In this document: positions 28,277 through 36,651 of the stretch, piece by piece
Layout: each line of letters starts with the position of its first letter
Position numbering within the stretch: position 1 is the stretch's first letter
DNA from: Gp6-AA40 sp035649635
GTDB taxonomy: Bacteria > Acidobacteriota > Vicinamibacteria > Vicinamibacterales > UBA2999
Assembly: GCA_035649635.1 (NCBI GenBank)
Contig: DASRJE010000157.1
Location: 1-64,000 of the forward strand
Direction: 5' to 3'
DNA length: 64,000 nt
Made by a program: the position numbers and the translations under genes
The notes under the pieces: model-generated
The model's database searches: none
What the model was told of the DNA's origin: nothing
The model's input: only the letters and a program-made list of their open reading frames with translations

Positions 28277-29101
28277 ATGCGACGACTGCTCTGGACCGTT
28301 GTGATCGGACTCAGCCTTGCGGCACCACTCTCGGCCGCGTCGGTAGATGGCCTGTCGATCCACTCATCAACCACGGGAACCGGCACGGCGACAGTGATCT
28401 TCATCCATGGCTGGACATGCGACTCTTCGTCATGGGTGTCTCAGGTACCAGCGTTCGCAAAGAAGTACCGGGTGGTGACGCTTGATCTGCCGGGACATGG
28501 CCGGAGCGCCTCACCAAAGGATGGAAAGCTCTCGATGGATCTGTTCGCGCGGGCAGTGGAGGCCGTGCGGGCCGAGGCGAAGGCCGACAGGGTCGTGCTG
28601 GTCGGGCACAGCATGGGCGCACCAGTCATCCGCCAGTACGCGCGGATGTATCCGCAGCATGTGGCCGGTCTTGTCGCTGTCGATGGTCCTCTCGATCTTC
28701 GTGGGTTTCCGCCACCAGAGTTCAAGCAGCCGCCGCCGATGGTCGGAGCGGAAGGCCTCAAAGCGCGCGATAAGATGATTCGCGGCATGTTCATCCCGGA
28801 GACGGCGCCGGCGCTCCAGGAGCACGTTCTCAAGATGATGCTCGGCACCTCCGAAGCCACGGCCAACGGCGCCATGGCCGCCGTCTTCGATCCAACACTC
28901 TCGAAGACCGACATCATCAAGGCGCCGGCGCTGGCCGTTTATGCCGGCACTGCGAAGCCACCGGATCCGAAGATCGTGAAAGAAGTGCTGCCTAACTACG
29001 AGGGGACGCAGGTGCCCGGCACTGGTCACTTCCTGATGATGGAAAAACCGGACGAGTTCAACAGAGCGTTGTCGGGTTTCCTGGACAAGATCAAATACTG
29101 A
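28277..29101 (+). CDS. Secreted alpha/beta hydrolase
   Basis: 274 residues from the ATG at 28277 with AGGAGAGG upstream. Signal peptide MRRLLWTVVIGLSLAAPLSAA. Alpha/beta fold with oxyanion HGWTCDSSSW, LDLPGHGRS, nucleophile elbow GHSMGA and catalytic His in GTGHFLMME. Periplasmic esterase- or epoxide-hydrolase-like; substrate unknown. Followed 18 bases later by a gamma-glutamyltransferase gene. Confidence 0.88.
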   Translation: MRRLLWTVVIGLSLAAPLSAASVDGLSIHSSTTGTGTATVIFIHGWTCDSSSWVSQVPAFAKKYRVVTLDLPGHGRSASPKDGKLSMDLFARAVEAVRAEAKADRVVLVGHSMGAPVIRQYARMYPQHVAGLVAVDGPLDLRGFPPPEFKQPPPMVGAEGLKARDKMIRGMFIPETAPALQEHVLKMMLGTSEATANGAMAAVFDPTLSKTDIIKAPALAVYAGTAKPPDPKIVKEVLPNYEGTQVPGTGHFLMMEKPDEFNRALSGFLDKIKY

Positions 29102-29119
29102 TCGCAGACGGATCGAAAA

Positions 29120-30979
29120 ATGTCTCGTCACATCTCGCTGAGCGTCGCGCTGTTCCTGGGTGTCGTGTTGTGGCCTTTAGTGCCTGGGGCACAGTCACCG
29201 GTCCAGTCGTGTGACGCTGCGCCAAGGCCGTCATGGTGCAGCGCGGTTGCGGGCGATCGCGCCGAAGGTTGGCTGGCGCAGCGCCGCTCGGAGGTGATGG
29301 CGCGCAACGCGATGGTTGCGAGCAGCCAGCCGCTTGCGGTGGAGGCCGGACTCGACGTGCTCCGGCGTGGTGGCAACGCGATCGATGCGGCAGTGACGAC
29401 GGCCGCGGTGCTGAGTGTCGTGGAACCGATGAACGTCGGACCGGGCGGCGACCTCTTTGCAATCGTCTACATCGCGGCCGAGAACAAGCTGTACGCACTC
29501 GATGCCAGCGGGAAGGCGCCCAGCGGGCAGACGCTCGCGCACATGAACGCGGCCGGCTATACGTGGAACTCCATGGATTGGGGACCAGGGTCCGGCATGC
29601 CGTCGCGAGGAATCCTCACAGTCACCGTGCCGGGATCCGTCTGGGGTTGGGAAGAGGTCCTGCGCCGCTTTGGAACCATGACGTTCAAGGAGACGCTGCA
29701 GCCTGCCATCGACTACGCTGAGCAAGGGTTCCCGATTTCAGAGCGCATCGCATCTGATTGGGTTCTGCCGCGCGCCGTGTCGAGGAATGCAAGCGATCCA
29801 CGTGGATGTTGTGCCGTGATCGATCAGGATTCCGTCGCCACGTGGTACATCGATGGGCGGCCACCATACGCGAGCAGAATTCATCGAAATCCCAACCTCG
29901 CGAAATTGTTTCGCATCCTCCAGGCGCGCGGCCGCGCCGGATTCTACGAGGGTGAGGTCGCGGCGGCGATCGTCAGCAAATCGAAGTCGTTGGGCGGCAC
30001 GATGACGATGAACGATCTCGCCACGTATTCCGGCGAGTGGGTCGACGTGGCGAGAACGAATTATCACGGCTACGACGTCTCGACATTGCCGCCGCCAGCG
30101 CAGACGTGGGCGACCGATGAAATGCTGAACATCCTGGAAAGCTGTGTGCCGGTGTGGGCGCCAGGGCAAACGCTGGCGACACTCGGGCCGGCCAGTCCGA
30201 GGTATTGGCACTTCGTCGTCGAAGCGAAGAAGCTCGCGTATCGCGATGTTTTTGCGTACAACGGCGATCCGAAGTTCTCGACAATACCGCTCGAGCGGCT
30301 GTTATCGAAGGCCTACGCTGCATCGCTGTGCCGCCAGATCAATCCCGAACGCGCGTCACGCACGGGACCGCCCGGCCGTGCCGACAGCGGCGGCGATACC
30401 ATCGTTCTCTCCACGGCAGACCGTTCGGGAAACATGGTTGCGTGGGTCAACAGTCTGTATTCGAGTTTCGGATCGGGCCTGACCGTGCCCGGCTATGCCA
30501 TCACGCTGCACAACCGCGGCGCGCTGTTCACGCTCGACGCGAAAAGCCCGAACGTGATCGCCCCCGGAAAGCGGCCATTCAACACGCTCTCGGCCGGCTT
30601 TGTGATGCAGAACAATCGTCCGCTCATGACCGTGACGCTGATGGGCGGGGACATGCAAGCGCAGGGGATCGGCCAGGTGCTCGTCAACGTGCTCGACCTC
30701 GGGGCCAACGTCCAGGCCGCGACCGACATGGCGCGCTTCCGACATGGGCAGGTCTCCAATGTCTTGAGCCTAGAATCTCCTCTCTTCAACCTCGTGGGCG
30801 CCCGCCTCAAGGCCATGGGGCACGACGTTCGATCGGTTGATGGGGGCATCATGGGCGGATACCAGGCCATCATGTTCACTCCGGATCCGACGGCGGCTGG
30901 CGGGTCGAATGGATCGCTCGCCGGCTTTTATCGTGCCGGATCCGATCACCGCAAAGACGGTCACGCGGCCGGATTCTGA
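29120..30979 (+). CDS. Secreted gamma-glutamyltransferase family protein
   Basis: 619 residues. Signal peptide ending near GAQS. MVASSQPLAVEAGLDVLRRGGNAIDAAV and NVGPGGDLFAIVY are typical of the large subunit. GGDTIVLSTADRSGNMVAWVNS marks the start of the small subunit, with Thr as the probable autocatalytic nucleophile, followed by FGSGLTVPGYAITLHNRG. GGT cleaves gamma-glutamyl bonds (glutathione and similar) in the periplasm. Slightly longer than E. coli GGT (about 580). Stop overlaps the start of the DUF5996 gene (TGATG). Confidence 0.9.
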   Translation: MSRHISLSVALFLGVVLWPLVPGAQSPVQSCDAAPRPSWCSAVAGDRAEGWLAQRRSEVMARNAMVASSQPLAVEAGLDVLRRGGNAIDAAVTTAAVLSVVEPMNVGPGGDLFAIVYIAAENKLYALDASGKAPSGQTLAHMNAAGYTWNSMDWGPGSGMPSRGILTVTVPGSVWGWEEVLRRFGTMTFKETLQPAIDYAEQGFPISERIASDWVLPRAVSRNASDPRGCCAVIDQDSVATWYIDGRPPYASRIHRNPNLAKLFRILQARGRAGFYEGEVAAAIVSKSKSLGGTMTMNDLATYSGEWVDVARTNYHGYDVSTLPPPAQTWATDEMLNILESCVPVWAPGQTLATLGPASPRYWHFVVEAKKLAYRDVFAYNGDPKFSTIPLERLLSKAYAASLCRQINPERASRTGPPGRADSGGDTIVLSTADRSGNMVAWVNSLYSSFGSGLTVPGYAITLHNRGALFTLDAKSPNVIAPGKRPFNTLSAGFVMQNNRPLMTVTLMGGDMQAQGIGQVLVNVLDLGANVQAATDMARFRHGQVSNVLSLESPLFNLVGARLKAMGHDVRSVDGGIMGGYQAIMFTPDPTAAGGSNGSLAGFYRAGSDHRKDGHAAGF

Positions 30980-31914
30980 TGTCTTCCCAAGCGGATTACT
31001 GGCCCGACCTTCCACTCGCCGCATGGCGAGACACATTCTCGACGCTGCACCTGTGGACGCAGATCGTCGGGAAGGTCCGCCTCGTGCGGTCGCCGTGGCT
31101 CAATCATTCCTGGCACAGCACGCTCTATGTCACCGCGCGAGGACTGACGACGTCGCCCATTCCGTACGAGGAGCGGACATTCGAGTTGGAGTTCGACTTC
31201 ACGCAGCATCGACTCGACATCCGGTCGAACGACGGCCGGCATGACGAGATCGCGCTCCGTCCTCAGAGTGTCGCGGCCTTTTACCGGCTGTTGATGGAGG
31301 CTCTGCGACGGCTTGATTTCGATGTCCGGATCACGAGAAAGCCGTCGGAGGTGGTCGACCCGATTCCGTTTGCCAAAGACGAAGTGCATCGATCGTACGA
31401 CGCCGAATACGCGCACCGATTCTGGCTGGCCCTTGTCCAGATCGATCGTGTCTTCAAGATCTTTCGAGCACGGTTCATTGGCAAGGCGAGCCCCGTTCAC
31501 TACTTCTGGGGTGCCGGCGATCTGGCGGTCACGCGCTTCTCGGGTCGCAGAGCCCCGGAGCATCCCGGTGGCATTCCCAATCTTCCGGACTGGGTAACGC
31601 GCGAAGCATACTCGCACGAAGTCAGCAGCTGCGGGTTTTGGCCGGGCGGCGGGGCGATCGACTACGCGGCGTTCTATTCCTACGCCTATCCGGCGCCGGC
31701 GGGCTTCGCCGAGGCAGGCATCGGGCCAGAGGGCGCGTTCTACAGCAAGGACTACGGCGAGTTCATCCTGCCGTACGATCGCGTGGCGCGGGCGGCGTCG
31801 CCGGATGAGACGCTGCTGGAATTTCTTCAGTCGACGTATGAAGCCGCGGCAACCTTGGGCGCTTGGAACCGCGCCGACCTCGAGGGCAATTTCTCCGCAG
31901 GCGGTAGACAGTAA
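30979..31914 (+). CDS. DUF5996 family protein
   Basis: 311 residues, no signal peptide. WPDLPLAAWRDTFSTLHLWTQIVGKVRL near the N-terminus, and HYFWGAGDLAVTRFSGRRAPEHPGG with SCGFWPGG, EGAFYSKDYGEFILPYD later, are the conserved blocks of the DUF5996 family. Function unknown. The one-base overlap with the GGT gene implies co-translation. Confidence 0.8.
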   Translation: MSSQADYWPDLPLAAWRDTFSTLHLWTQIVGKVRLVRSPWLNHSWHSTLYVTARGLTTSPIPYEERTFELEFDFTQHRLDIRSNDGRHDEIALRPQSVAAFYRLLMEALRRLDFDVRITRKPSEVVDPIPFAKDEVHRSYDAEYAHRFWLALVQIDRVFKIFRARFIGKASPVHYFWGAGDLAVTRFSGRRAPEHPGGIPNLPDWVTREAYSHEVSSCGFWPGGGAIDYAAFYSYAYPAPAGFAEAGIGPEGAFYSKDYGEFILPYDRVARAASPDETLLEFLQSTYEAAATLGAWNRADLEGNFSAGGRQ

Positions 31915-31923
31915 GCAGACACC

Positions 31924-32385
31924 ATGAACACGTTCGCGAAACTCAACCTGAAGGACCAGAAGGACATCGTGATCGAGAACGCTCCGGCCAGCTTCGAGCC
32001 AGAGATCTCATCCCTCAAAGGTGTGACGGTGCGGCGCTCGATGTCTGACGCGAAGCTGGTCGACTTCTTTCTGATCTTCGCCACGAAGCAGAAGGAAGTC
32101 GATTCGCTTGCAAAGACAGTCGGCCGCAAGTCGGCGGGCGATGCGATCGTCTGGATTGCCTATCCGAAGAAGAGCTCGAAGAAGTACACCTGCGAGTTCA
32201 ATCGCGATAGTGGATGGCCCTCGATGGGTGAAGCCGGTTTCGAACCGGTCCGCATGGTGGCAATCGATGAAGACTGGTCGGCCATACGCTTCCGTCGCGC
32301 CGAGTTCATCAAGAACATGACACGGCCGGAAGAGTGGCGGTTCTCCGATCACGCCAAAGCAAAGGCCACGAAGGCTAAAAGATAA
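31924..32385 (+). CDS. DUF3052-like small soluble protein
   Basis: 153 residues. LNLKDQKDIVIENAPASFEP, then VDFFLIFATKQKEV, DAIVWIAYPKKSSKK and MVAIDEDWSAIRFRR, following the DUF3052 block order. The C-terminus is a lysine/alanine tail (KAKATKAKR). Function unknown. Its last 11 bases overlap the end of the convergent hydrolase gene. Confidence 0.7.
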   Translation: MNTFAKLNLKDQKDIVIENAPASFEPEISSLKGVTVRRSMSDAKLVDFFLIFATKQKEVDSLAKTVGRKSAGDAIVWIAYPKKSSKKYTCEFNRDSGWPSMGEAGFEPVRMVAIDEDWSAIRFRRAEFIKNMTRPEEWRFSDHAKAKATKAKR

Positions 32386-33799
32386 CGGCCGCTGCGTCGG
32401 CTAAGACGACGCTGCGATAGACCGGAAGGAACCATCCCTGCTTCGTGGCCTCGTCCAGGCTTTTCTCGACGCGGCGCACGTAGTCCTTCTTGTCCTTGTA
32501 GAGTTTTTTCAGGTCGGCCTGCGAGAACGCCGTCTCGTATCCAGCCAGGCCGCAGAGTTGGTTCTGCGCCGCTTCGCCGCGGACGGCGACGAATGGGTGC
32601 GCGTTCTGAATCGGCGGCACGGCACCCTCGTTGCGGACGCCATACTTCTTGACTGGCACGTCGACGTAGACGTTCCTGATGCCGCCACGGGCGTTGCCAT
32701 GCTCGTCGAGGGACATCAGCGATCCATCGTTGGCCACATTGCGGTCGACGAGGATGCGGTTCGCCCTGGGTGGCGCCGTGCCCTTGTCGACCCACTGCCA
32801 GAGGTGATTGAGGGCCACTGACATATAGGCCGCGAGCGGGAATCGGCTGATGGGTAGCTTGCAGGGATTGGGGTAGTAGGCCGCCGCGTCACGCGAATCG
32901 ATATGCGCCATGCCCGGGAACTCGTAGACGCGGAATTGATCGCCCGGCTCATCCCCGTCCTGACGCGCGGTGGCAGTCCCGCTCATGACCTCCGTCATCG
33001 TGGGAACCTGGATCATCGGGACGTCGATCTGCCGAATCGTGGCGCCGGTGCTCGTCGGCAGGAAGCCGTCGTAGATCGGCTTCATGTCGGGAAGGCGCAG
33101 GACCATGTGGGCGGGGAGGTAGTTGATGAGAGCCGCGGCCGATGCGGACGTGCCCGCGAGGACCATCTTGCGCACGGGAAGACTCGCCAGCGGATTTCCC
33201 TGCTGCTTGGATTTCATCAGCGCGCCCACCTGCGCCAGGATCTCGGGAGCCTGTCCTTGCCCGACGCGGAGGCTCTTATAGCGCTCGCCGTTGAACTCGG
33301 CGAACGGCACGCTCGTGCTCGTGAGGATGTCGAGACCGATGTGGCCCGTCGCCATCGAGTAGGCGTGCGTGAAATGGAACATCCACGCGTTGCCGCTCGG
33401 ATGCATCGACTCGGCCAGCACGAGCCCGCTGAACTTCGCCGCGTCGGCCGGCCTCCGCACGACCATACGCGTCGTGTAGGGCTGGCCGTTTGCGGTTCCC
33501 GAGACAAAGTACTCATGCGCCTCGTACTTGAAGTGCGCCATGTCGTCGCCCGGCTTCAGTTCCATCAGCGATTCGAAGATCGGACCCGGCCCGGTGATCT
33601 CCGCCGAGATCGTTGGGAGCGGTGTTGCCACGGGGGTTGCGGGCAAATTGATCTCGGGGCCGGCGCCGCCGCCACGGCGACCTTGCCCGCCTTGACCCGC
33701 CTGAGCGCCGCGCCCCTCGCGAGTGGGGATGGCCGTCTGCGCCGCGAGGGTCGAAACACTCACGACGGCGACCAGCAGAACGACAACGCTTCGTAGCAT
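32375..33799 (-). CDS. Secreted alpha/beta hydrolase-domain protein (Abhydrolase_10 type)
   Basis: 474 residues. Signal peptide MLRSVVVLLVAVVSVSTLAAQ, then a Gly/Arg-rich linker. The catalytic domain has VLAGTSASAAALINYL (nucleophile Ser in GTSAS), a probable acid near QIDVPMIQVPTMTEV and His in FPGMAHIDSRD. Probably an esterase on a bulky substrate. Convergent with the DUF3052-like gene and overlapping it by 11 bases. The heptanucleotide array 33839-33866 lies 40 bases upstream of its start. Confidence 0.8.
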   Translation of the reverse strand: MLRSVVVLLVAVVSVSTLAAQTAIPTREGRGAQAGQGGQGRRGGGAGPEINLPATPVATPLPTISAEITGPGPIFESLMELKPGDDMAHFKYEAHEYFVSGTANGQPYTTRMVVRRPADAAKFSGLVLAESMHPSGNAWMFHFTHAYSMATGHIGLDILTSTSVPFAEFNGERYKSLRVGQGQAPEILAQVGALMKSKQQGNPLASLPVRKMVLAGTSASAAALINYLPAHMVLRLPDMKPIYDGFLPTSTGATIRQIDVPMIQVPTMTEVMSGTATARQDGDEPGDQFRVYEFPGMAHIDSRDAAAYYPNPCKLPISRFPLAAYMSVALNHLWQWVDKGTAPPRANRILVDRNVANDGSLMSLDEHGNARGGIRNVYVDVPVKKYGVRNEGAVPPIQNAHPFVAVRGEAAQNQLCGLAGYETAFSQADLKKLYKDKKDYVRRVEKSLDEATKQGWFLPVYRSVVLADAAAVIF

Positions 33800-33833
33800 G
33801 TCTTTACACCTTCAGTACCGAATACCTTTGCCC

Positions 33834-35264
33834 TTACTTTTGACCTTTGACCTTTGATTTTTGACCTTGCTTGTGCTGCTCCCAAGCCTCAAGCCGTCTC
33901 TTGATCTCTTTCTCAAAACCCCTGTCCGTGGGCCGATAGTACGTCTTATCAGCCAATGACGGCGGTAAGCATTCCATCCCGGTCACGGCGTCGGGATCAT
34001 CGTGCGCGTACTGATACCCCTTGCCGTACTCCAGCTGTTTCATGAGCCTGGTCGGCGCGTTGCGCAGATGCAAAGGCACCGGCTCGGCGGCCTCCGTGTG
34101 CGCGTCAGCGGCGGCTGCATTGTACGCAGTGTAGACCGCGTTGCTCTTCGGAGCGGTTGCGAGGTAGATGGCCGCCTGCGCCAGCGCCGTGTTGCCTTCG
34201 GGCATGCCGATGAAATGCGCCGCGTCTTTGGCAGCCACGGCAACCGTTAGCGCGTGGGGGTCGGCATTGCCGACGTCTTCAGAGGCGAATCGGATGAGAC
34301 GACGAGCGATGTACAGCGGATCTTCTCCCGCCTCGAGCATGCGCGCGACCCAATAAACGGCGGCATCCGGATCGCTGTTCCGCATCGACTTGTGGAGCGC
34401 CGAGATCAGGTTGTAGTGCTCCTCACCACCTTTGTCGTAGAGCAGCGCCCGGCGCTGAATGGACTGCTCCAACTGCGGCAAGTCGAGCTGTCGTACGCAC
34501 GTCCCGGGATCCATCGGCGCCGAAGCGGCGGCGAATTCCAGCAGGTTGAGCGCCGCTCGCGCATCGCCGTTCGCGAAGCGCGCGATCGCCCCGATCGCCT
34601 CACCGGAGATGTTGATGTCCATAGCGCCCAGTCCACGTTCGCGATCGGCGAGCGCGCGGCGCAGGATCTGTTCGACAGCCTCCATCGTCAGCGGCTGGAG
34701 GACGAACACCTTGGAGCGAGAGAGCAGCGCCGCGTTTATCTCGAACGACGGATTCTCCGTCGTCGCGCCGATCAACACGATGTCGCCCGCTTCCACGCGC
34801 GGAAGGAACGCATCCTGCTGCGCTTTGTTGAACCGGTGAATCTCGTCGACGAAGACGATCGTGCGACGACCGGCGCGGCGCCGTCGATCCTGTGCCGCCG
34901 CCATCACTTCTTTAATTTCCTTGATACCTGAGAGCACCGCGCTGAATGGAACGAAGTGCGCCTCAGTCAATTCGGCGATGATGCGGGCGAGCGTCGTCTT
35001 GCCGGTGCCCGGAGGTCCCCACAGGATGATGGACTGCAGCAGGTCGCGCTCGATCGCCTCGCGCAGCGGCTTGCCGGGACCGAGGATCTCATCCTGGCCG
35101 ACGATTTCGTCGAGCGTTCGTGGGCGGATGCGCTCGGCTAACGGCGTCCCGGCCGCGGGGTCCGGCGCGCGCAACGCACGTGTTGCTCGCTCGTCGTCTT
35201 CGTCTGCGAACAGCGATCCTTCGAATTCACTCAACTGCCAATCTCCAATTCCGAGCTCCAACAC
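33834..35264 (-). CDS. rarA: Replication-associated recombination protein RarA (MgsA)
   Basis: AAA+ ATPase acting at stalled forks. LAERIRPRTLDEIVGQDEI, Walker A GPPGTGKTT, Walker B IVFVDEIHRFNKAQQD, GATTENPSFEIN sensor 1 and LEYGKGYQYAHDDPDAVTGMECLP near the C-terminus are diagnostic. The frame opens with TTG at 35264, but the first dozen residues (LELGIGDWQ) are encoded by a heptanucleotide repeat. A TTG at 35231 just before SEFEGSLFADE, preceded by GGAGA, is the likelier start. The last residues (QKSKVKGQK) are also repeat-encoded. Confidence 0.92.
   Translation of the reverse strand: MLELGIGDWQLSEFEGSLFADEDDERATRALRAPDPAAGTPLAERIRPRTLDEIVGQDEILGPGKPLREAIERDLLQSIILWGPPGTGKTTLARIIAELTEAHFVPFSAVLSGIKEIKEVMAAAQDRRRRAGRRTIVFVDEIHRFNKAQQDAFLPRVEAGDIVLIGATTENPSFEINAALLSRSKVFVLQPLTMEAVEQILRRALADRERGLGAMDINISGEAIGAIARFANGDARAALNLLEFAAASAPMDPGTCVRQLDLPQLEQSIQRRALLYDKGGEEHYNLISALHKSMRNSDPDAAVYWVARMLEAGEDPLYIARRLIRFASEDVGNADPHALTVAVAAKDAAHFIGMPEGNTALAQAAIYLATAPKSNAVYTAYNAAAADAHTEAAEPVPLHLRNAPTRLMKQLEYGKGYQYAHDDPDAVTGMECLPPSLADKTYYRPTDRGFEKEIKRRLEAWEQHKQGQKSKVKGQK
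33839..33866. repeat. Heptanucleotide short tandem repeat (TTTGACC family)
   Basis: Four consecutive 7-mers: TTTGACC, TTTGACC, TTTGATT, TTTGACC, followed by a decayed unit. It encodes the C-terminal tail of RarA on the minus strand. The same unit family recurs at 51177-51204. Confidence 0.75.
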
Positions 35265-35265
35265 G
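35231..35265. repeat. Heptanucleotide short tandem repeat (CCAATCT family)
   Basis: Degenerate 7-mers TCAACTG, CCAATCT, CCAATTC, CGAGCTC, CAACACG. Covers the rarA translation start. Next to it, 35264-35281 forms a small hairpin (CGCACGC-TCAA-GCGTGCG) downstream of the RNA methyltransferase. Confidence 0.6.
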
Positions 35266-35296
35266 CACGCTCAAGCGTGCGCTCTACGAGCGGCGC

Positions 35297-36097
35297 CTAC
35301 CGTCCCCGCTGTCGCCTCGCCGCGTAGACGAGAATCGCACCGGCCGCAGCGACGTTCAAGGACTCCACCCGAGCCGCCATCGGAATCGAGGCCAGCCGGT
35401 CGCACTGAAAGCTGACCTCGTCTGGAACGCCGGCGCCTTCGCCGCCCACGATCAACGCAACCTTGCCGCGCCAGTCGATGGCGTCCGGGTCCTCGCCGCC
35501 GCGTGGCACAGCTGCAACGATCCGGACGCCAGCGCTGCGCAGGCAGGCCATCGCGTCGGCGTTCGTCATGCCGCCGACTACCGGCAGCCGCAGTGCACTT
35601 CCCATACTCCCGCGAACGGCCTTCCACGAGAACGGATTTGCTGAAGCGCCAGTCACGAACATGCCGGTCATGCCGCCGGCCTCAGCTGTCCGCATCAGCG
35701 CACCAACGTTGCCTGGATCCTGCACATCGATGGCCATGAGCACGAATGCGTCAGGCACGGCGCACATCTCACTCGCGGAGGGGGGACGACGACGCCCGAT
35801 CGCGACCAGGCCAGATGGGGTGCGCACCGGGCTCATCGCCGCAAAGACCGAATCCGGCGCCTGAATCACTTCCACACCCGCCTGCGCGAGCGATCGTGCG
35901 ACCTCGGCTTCTTCATTGTCGGACGTGAGTCGCGACGACGAGACGGCGGCGATCTCGAACGAGTGCCCGGAGTCCCGGGCATCCTGGACGAGGTGAACAC
36001 CGTCGAGGAGTACACGCGAGCCGGTCGGGTCAGGACTGTCGGCGAGGGCGCGGAAGCGCGCGACGACGGGATTCTGTCGGCTGGTGATGGAACGCAT
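35297..36097 (-). CDS. SpoU/TrmH-family 2'-O-ribose RNA methyltransferase
   Basis: 266 residues from the ATG at 36097. N-terminal substrate-binding domain (ITSRQNPVVARFRAL; LLDGVHLVQDA), then the SPOUT knot domain with motif 1 DVQDPGNVGALMRTAEA, motif 2 IVGGEGAGVP and motif 3 IPMAARVESLNVAAAGAI. Modifies a ribose 2'-OH in rRNA or tRNA using SAM; RlmB-like, but the exact nucleotide cannot be deduced. An ATG at 36145 would add 16 residues with no family support. Divergent from greA. Confidence 0.9.
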   Translation of the reverse strand: MRSITSRQNPVVARFRALADSPDPTGSRVLLDGVHLVQDARDSGHSFEIAAVSSSRLTSDNEEAEVARSLAQAGVEVIQAPDSVFAAMSPVRTPSGLVAIGRRRPPSASEMCAVPDAFVLMAIDVQDPGNVGALMRTAEAGGMTGMFVTGASANPFSWKAVRGSMGSALRLPVVGGMTNADAMACLRSAGVRIVAAVPRGGEDPDAIDWRGKVALIVGGEGAGVPDEVSFQCDRLASIPMAARVESLNVAAAGAILVYAARRQRGR

Positions 36098-36178
36098 CCG
36101 ATCGGGACCGCTGTGCGGTTGGTTGGCTGGTCGGCGGCCAGCCACTATCCATCATTGTGCTACAGTCTGATTTCAACG

Positions 36179-36643
36179 ATGAAAGACAGGATTCTCAAGC
36201 GATTCAGCGATGAAATCGCGGTGCTCGAGCGCGAGTTGAAGGTCGATCTGCCGAAGGAGATTCAGCGCGCCCGCGAGCTGGGTGATCTGCGCGAGAACGC
36301 CGAATACAAGGCCGCCAAGGAACGCCAGGAGATCGTCAACGCGCGCATCGCCATGCTCAAGCGAAGGGCGGGTGAGATCGCACTGATGAATCTCGACCGC
36401 ATCCCGCATGATCGCGCCGGCTTTGGATCAACGGTGGAACTCCGCGCCCCGACGGGAGAGAACATCGTCTATCAGCTCGTCATGCCTGAGGAGGCAGATG
36501 TCGAGAAAGGGCTGATCTCGACCTCCTCGCCGATTGGGCGCGCAATCCTCAACAAGGAGGAAGGTGACGAGATCAACGTCACCACGCCGAGCGGCAAGCG
36601 GAGCTTCGAGCTCGTCAAACTCACAACGATCCACGATGAATAA
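36179..36643 (+). CDS. greA: Transcription elongation factor GreA
   Basis: 154 residues, the usual length. N-terminal coiled coil (RFSDEIAVLERELKVDLPKEIQRARELGDLRENAEYKAAKERQ in outline), with the tip acidic residues D and E in GDLRENAEY that reach the polymerase active site. C-terminal FKBP-like domain (FGSTVELRAP; ISTSSPIGRAILNKEEGDEINV). Stimulates transcript cleavage in backtracked RNA polymerase. Nine bases before the patatin-like gene. Confidence 0.93.
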   Translation: MKDRILKRFSDEIAVLERELKVDLPKEIQRARELGDLRENAEYKAAKERQEIVNARIAMLKRRAGEIALMNLDRIPHDRAGFGSTVELRAPTGENIVYQLVMPEEADVEKGLISTSSPIGRAILNKEEGDEINVTTPSGKRSFELVKLTTIHDE

Positions 36644-36651
36644 TCGGTAAC

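Noticed and set aside
36119..36178. A sigma-70 promoter before greA (TACAGT at 36161 as -10)
   Set aside because: No acceptable -35 hexamer at 16-18 bases; too weak to call.
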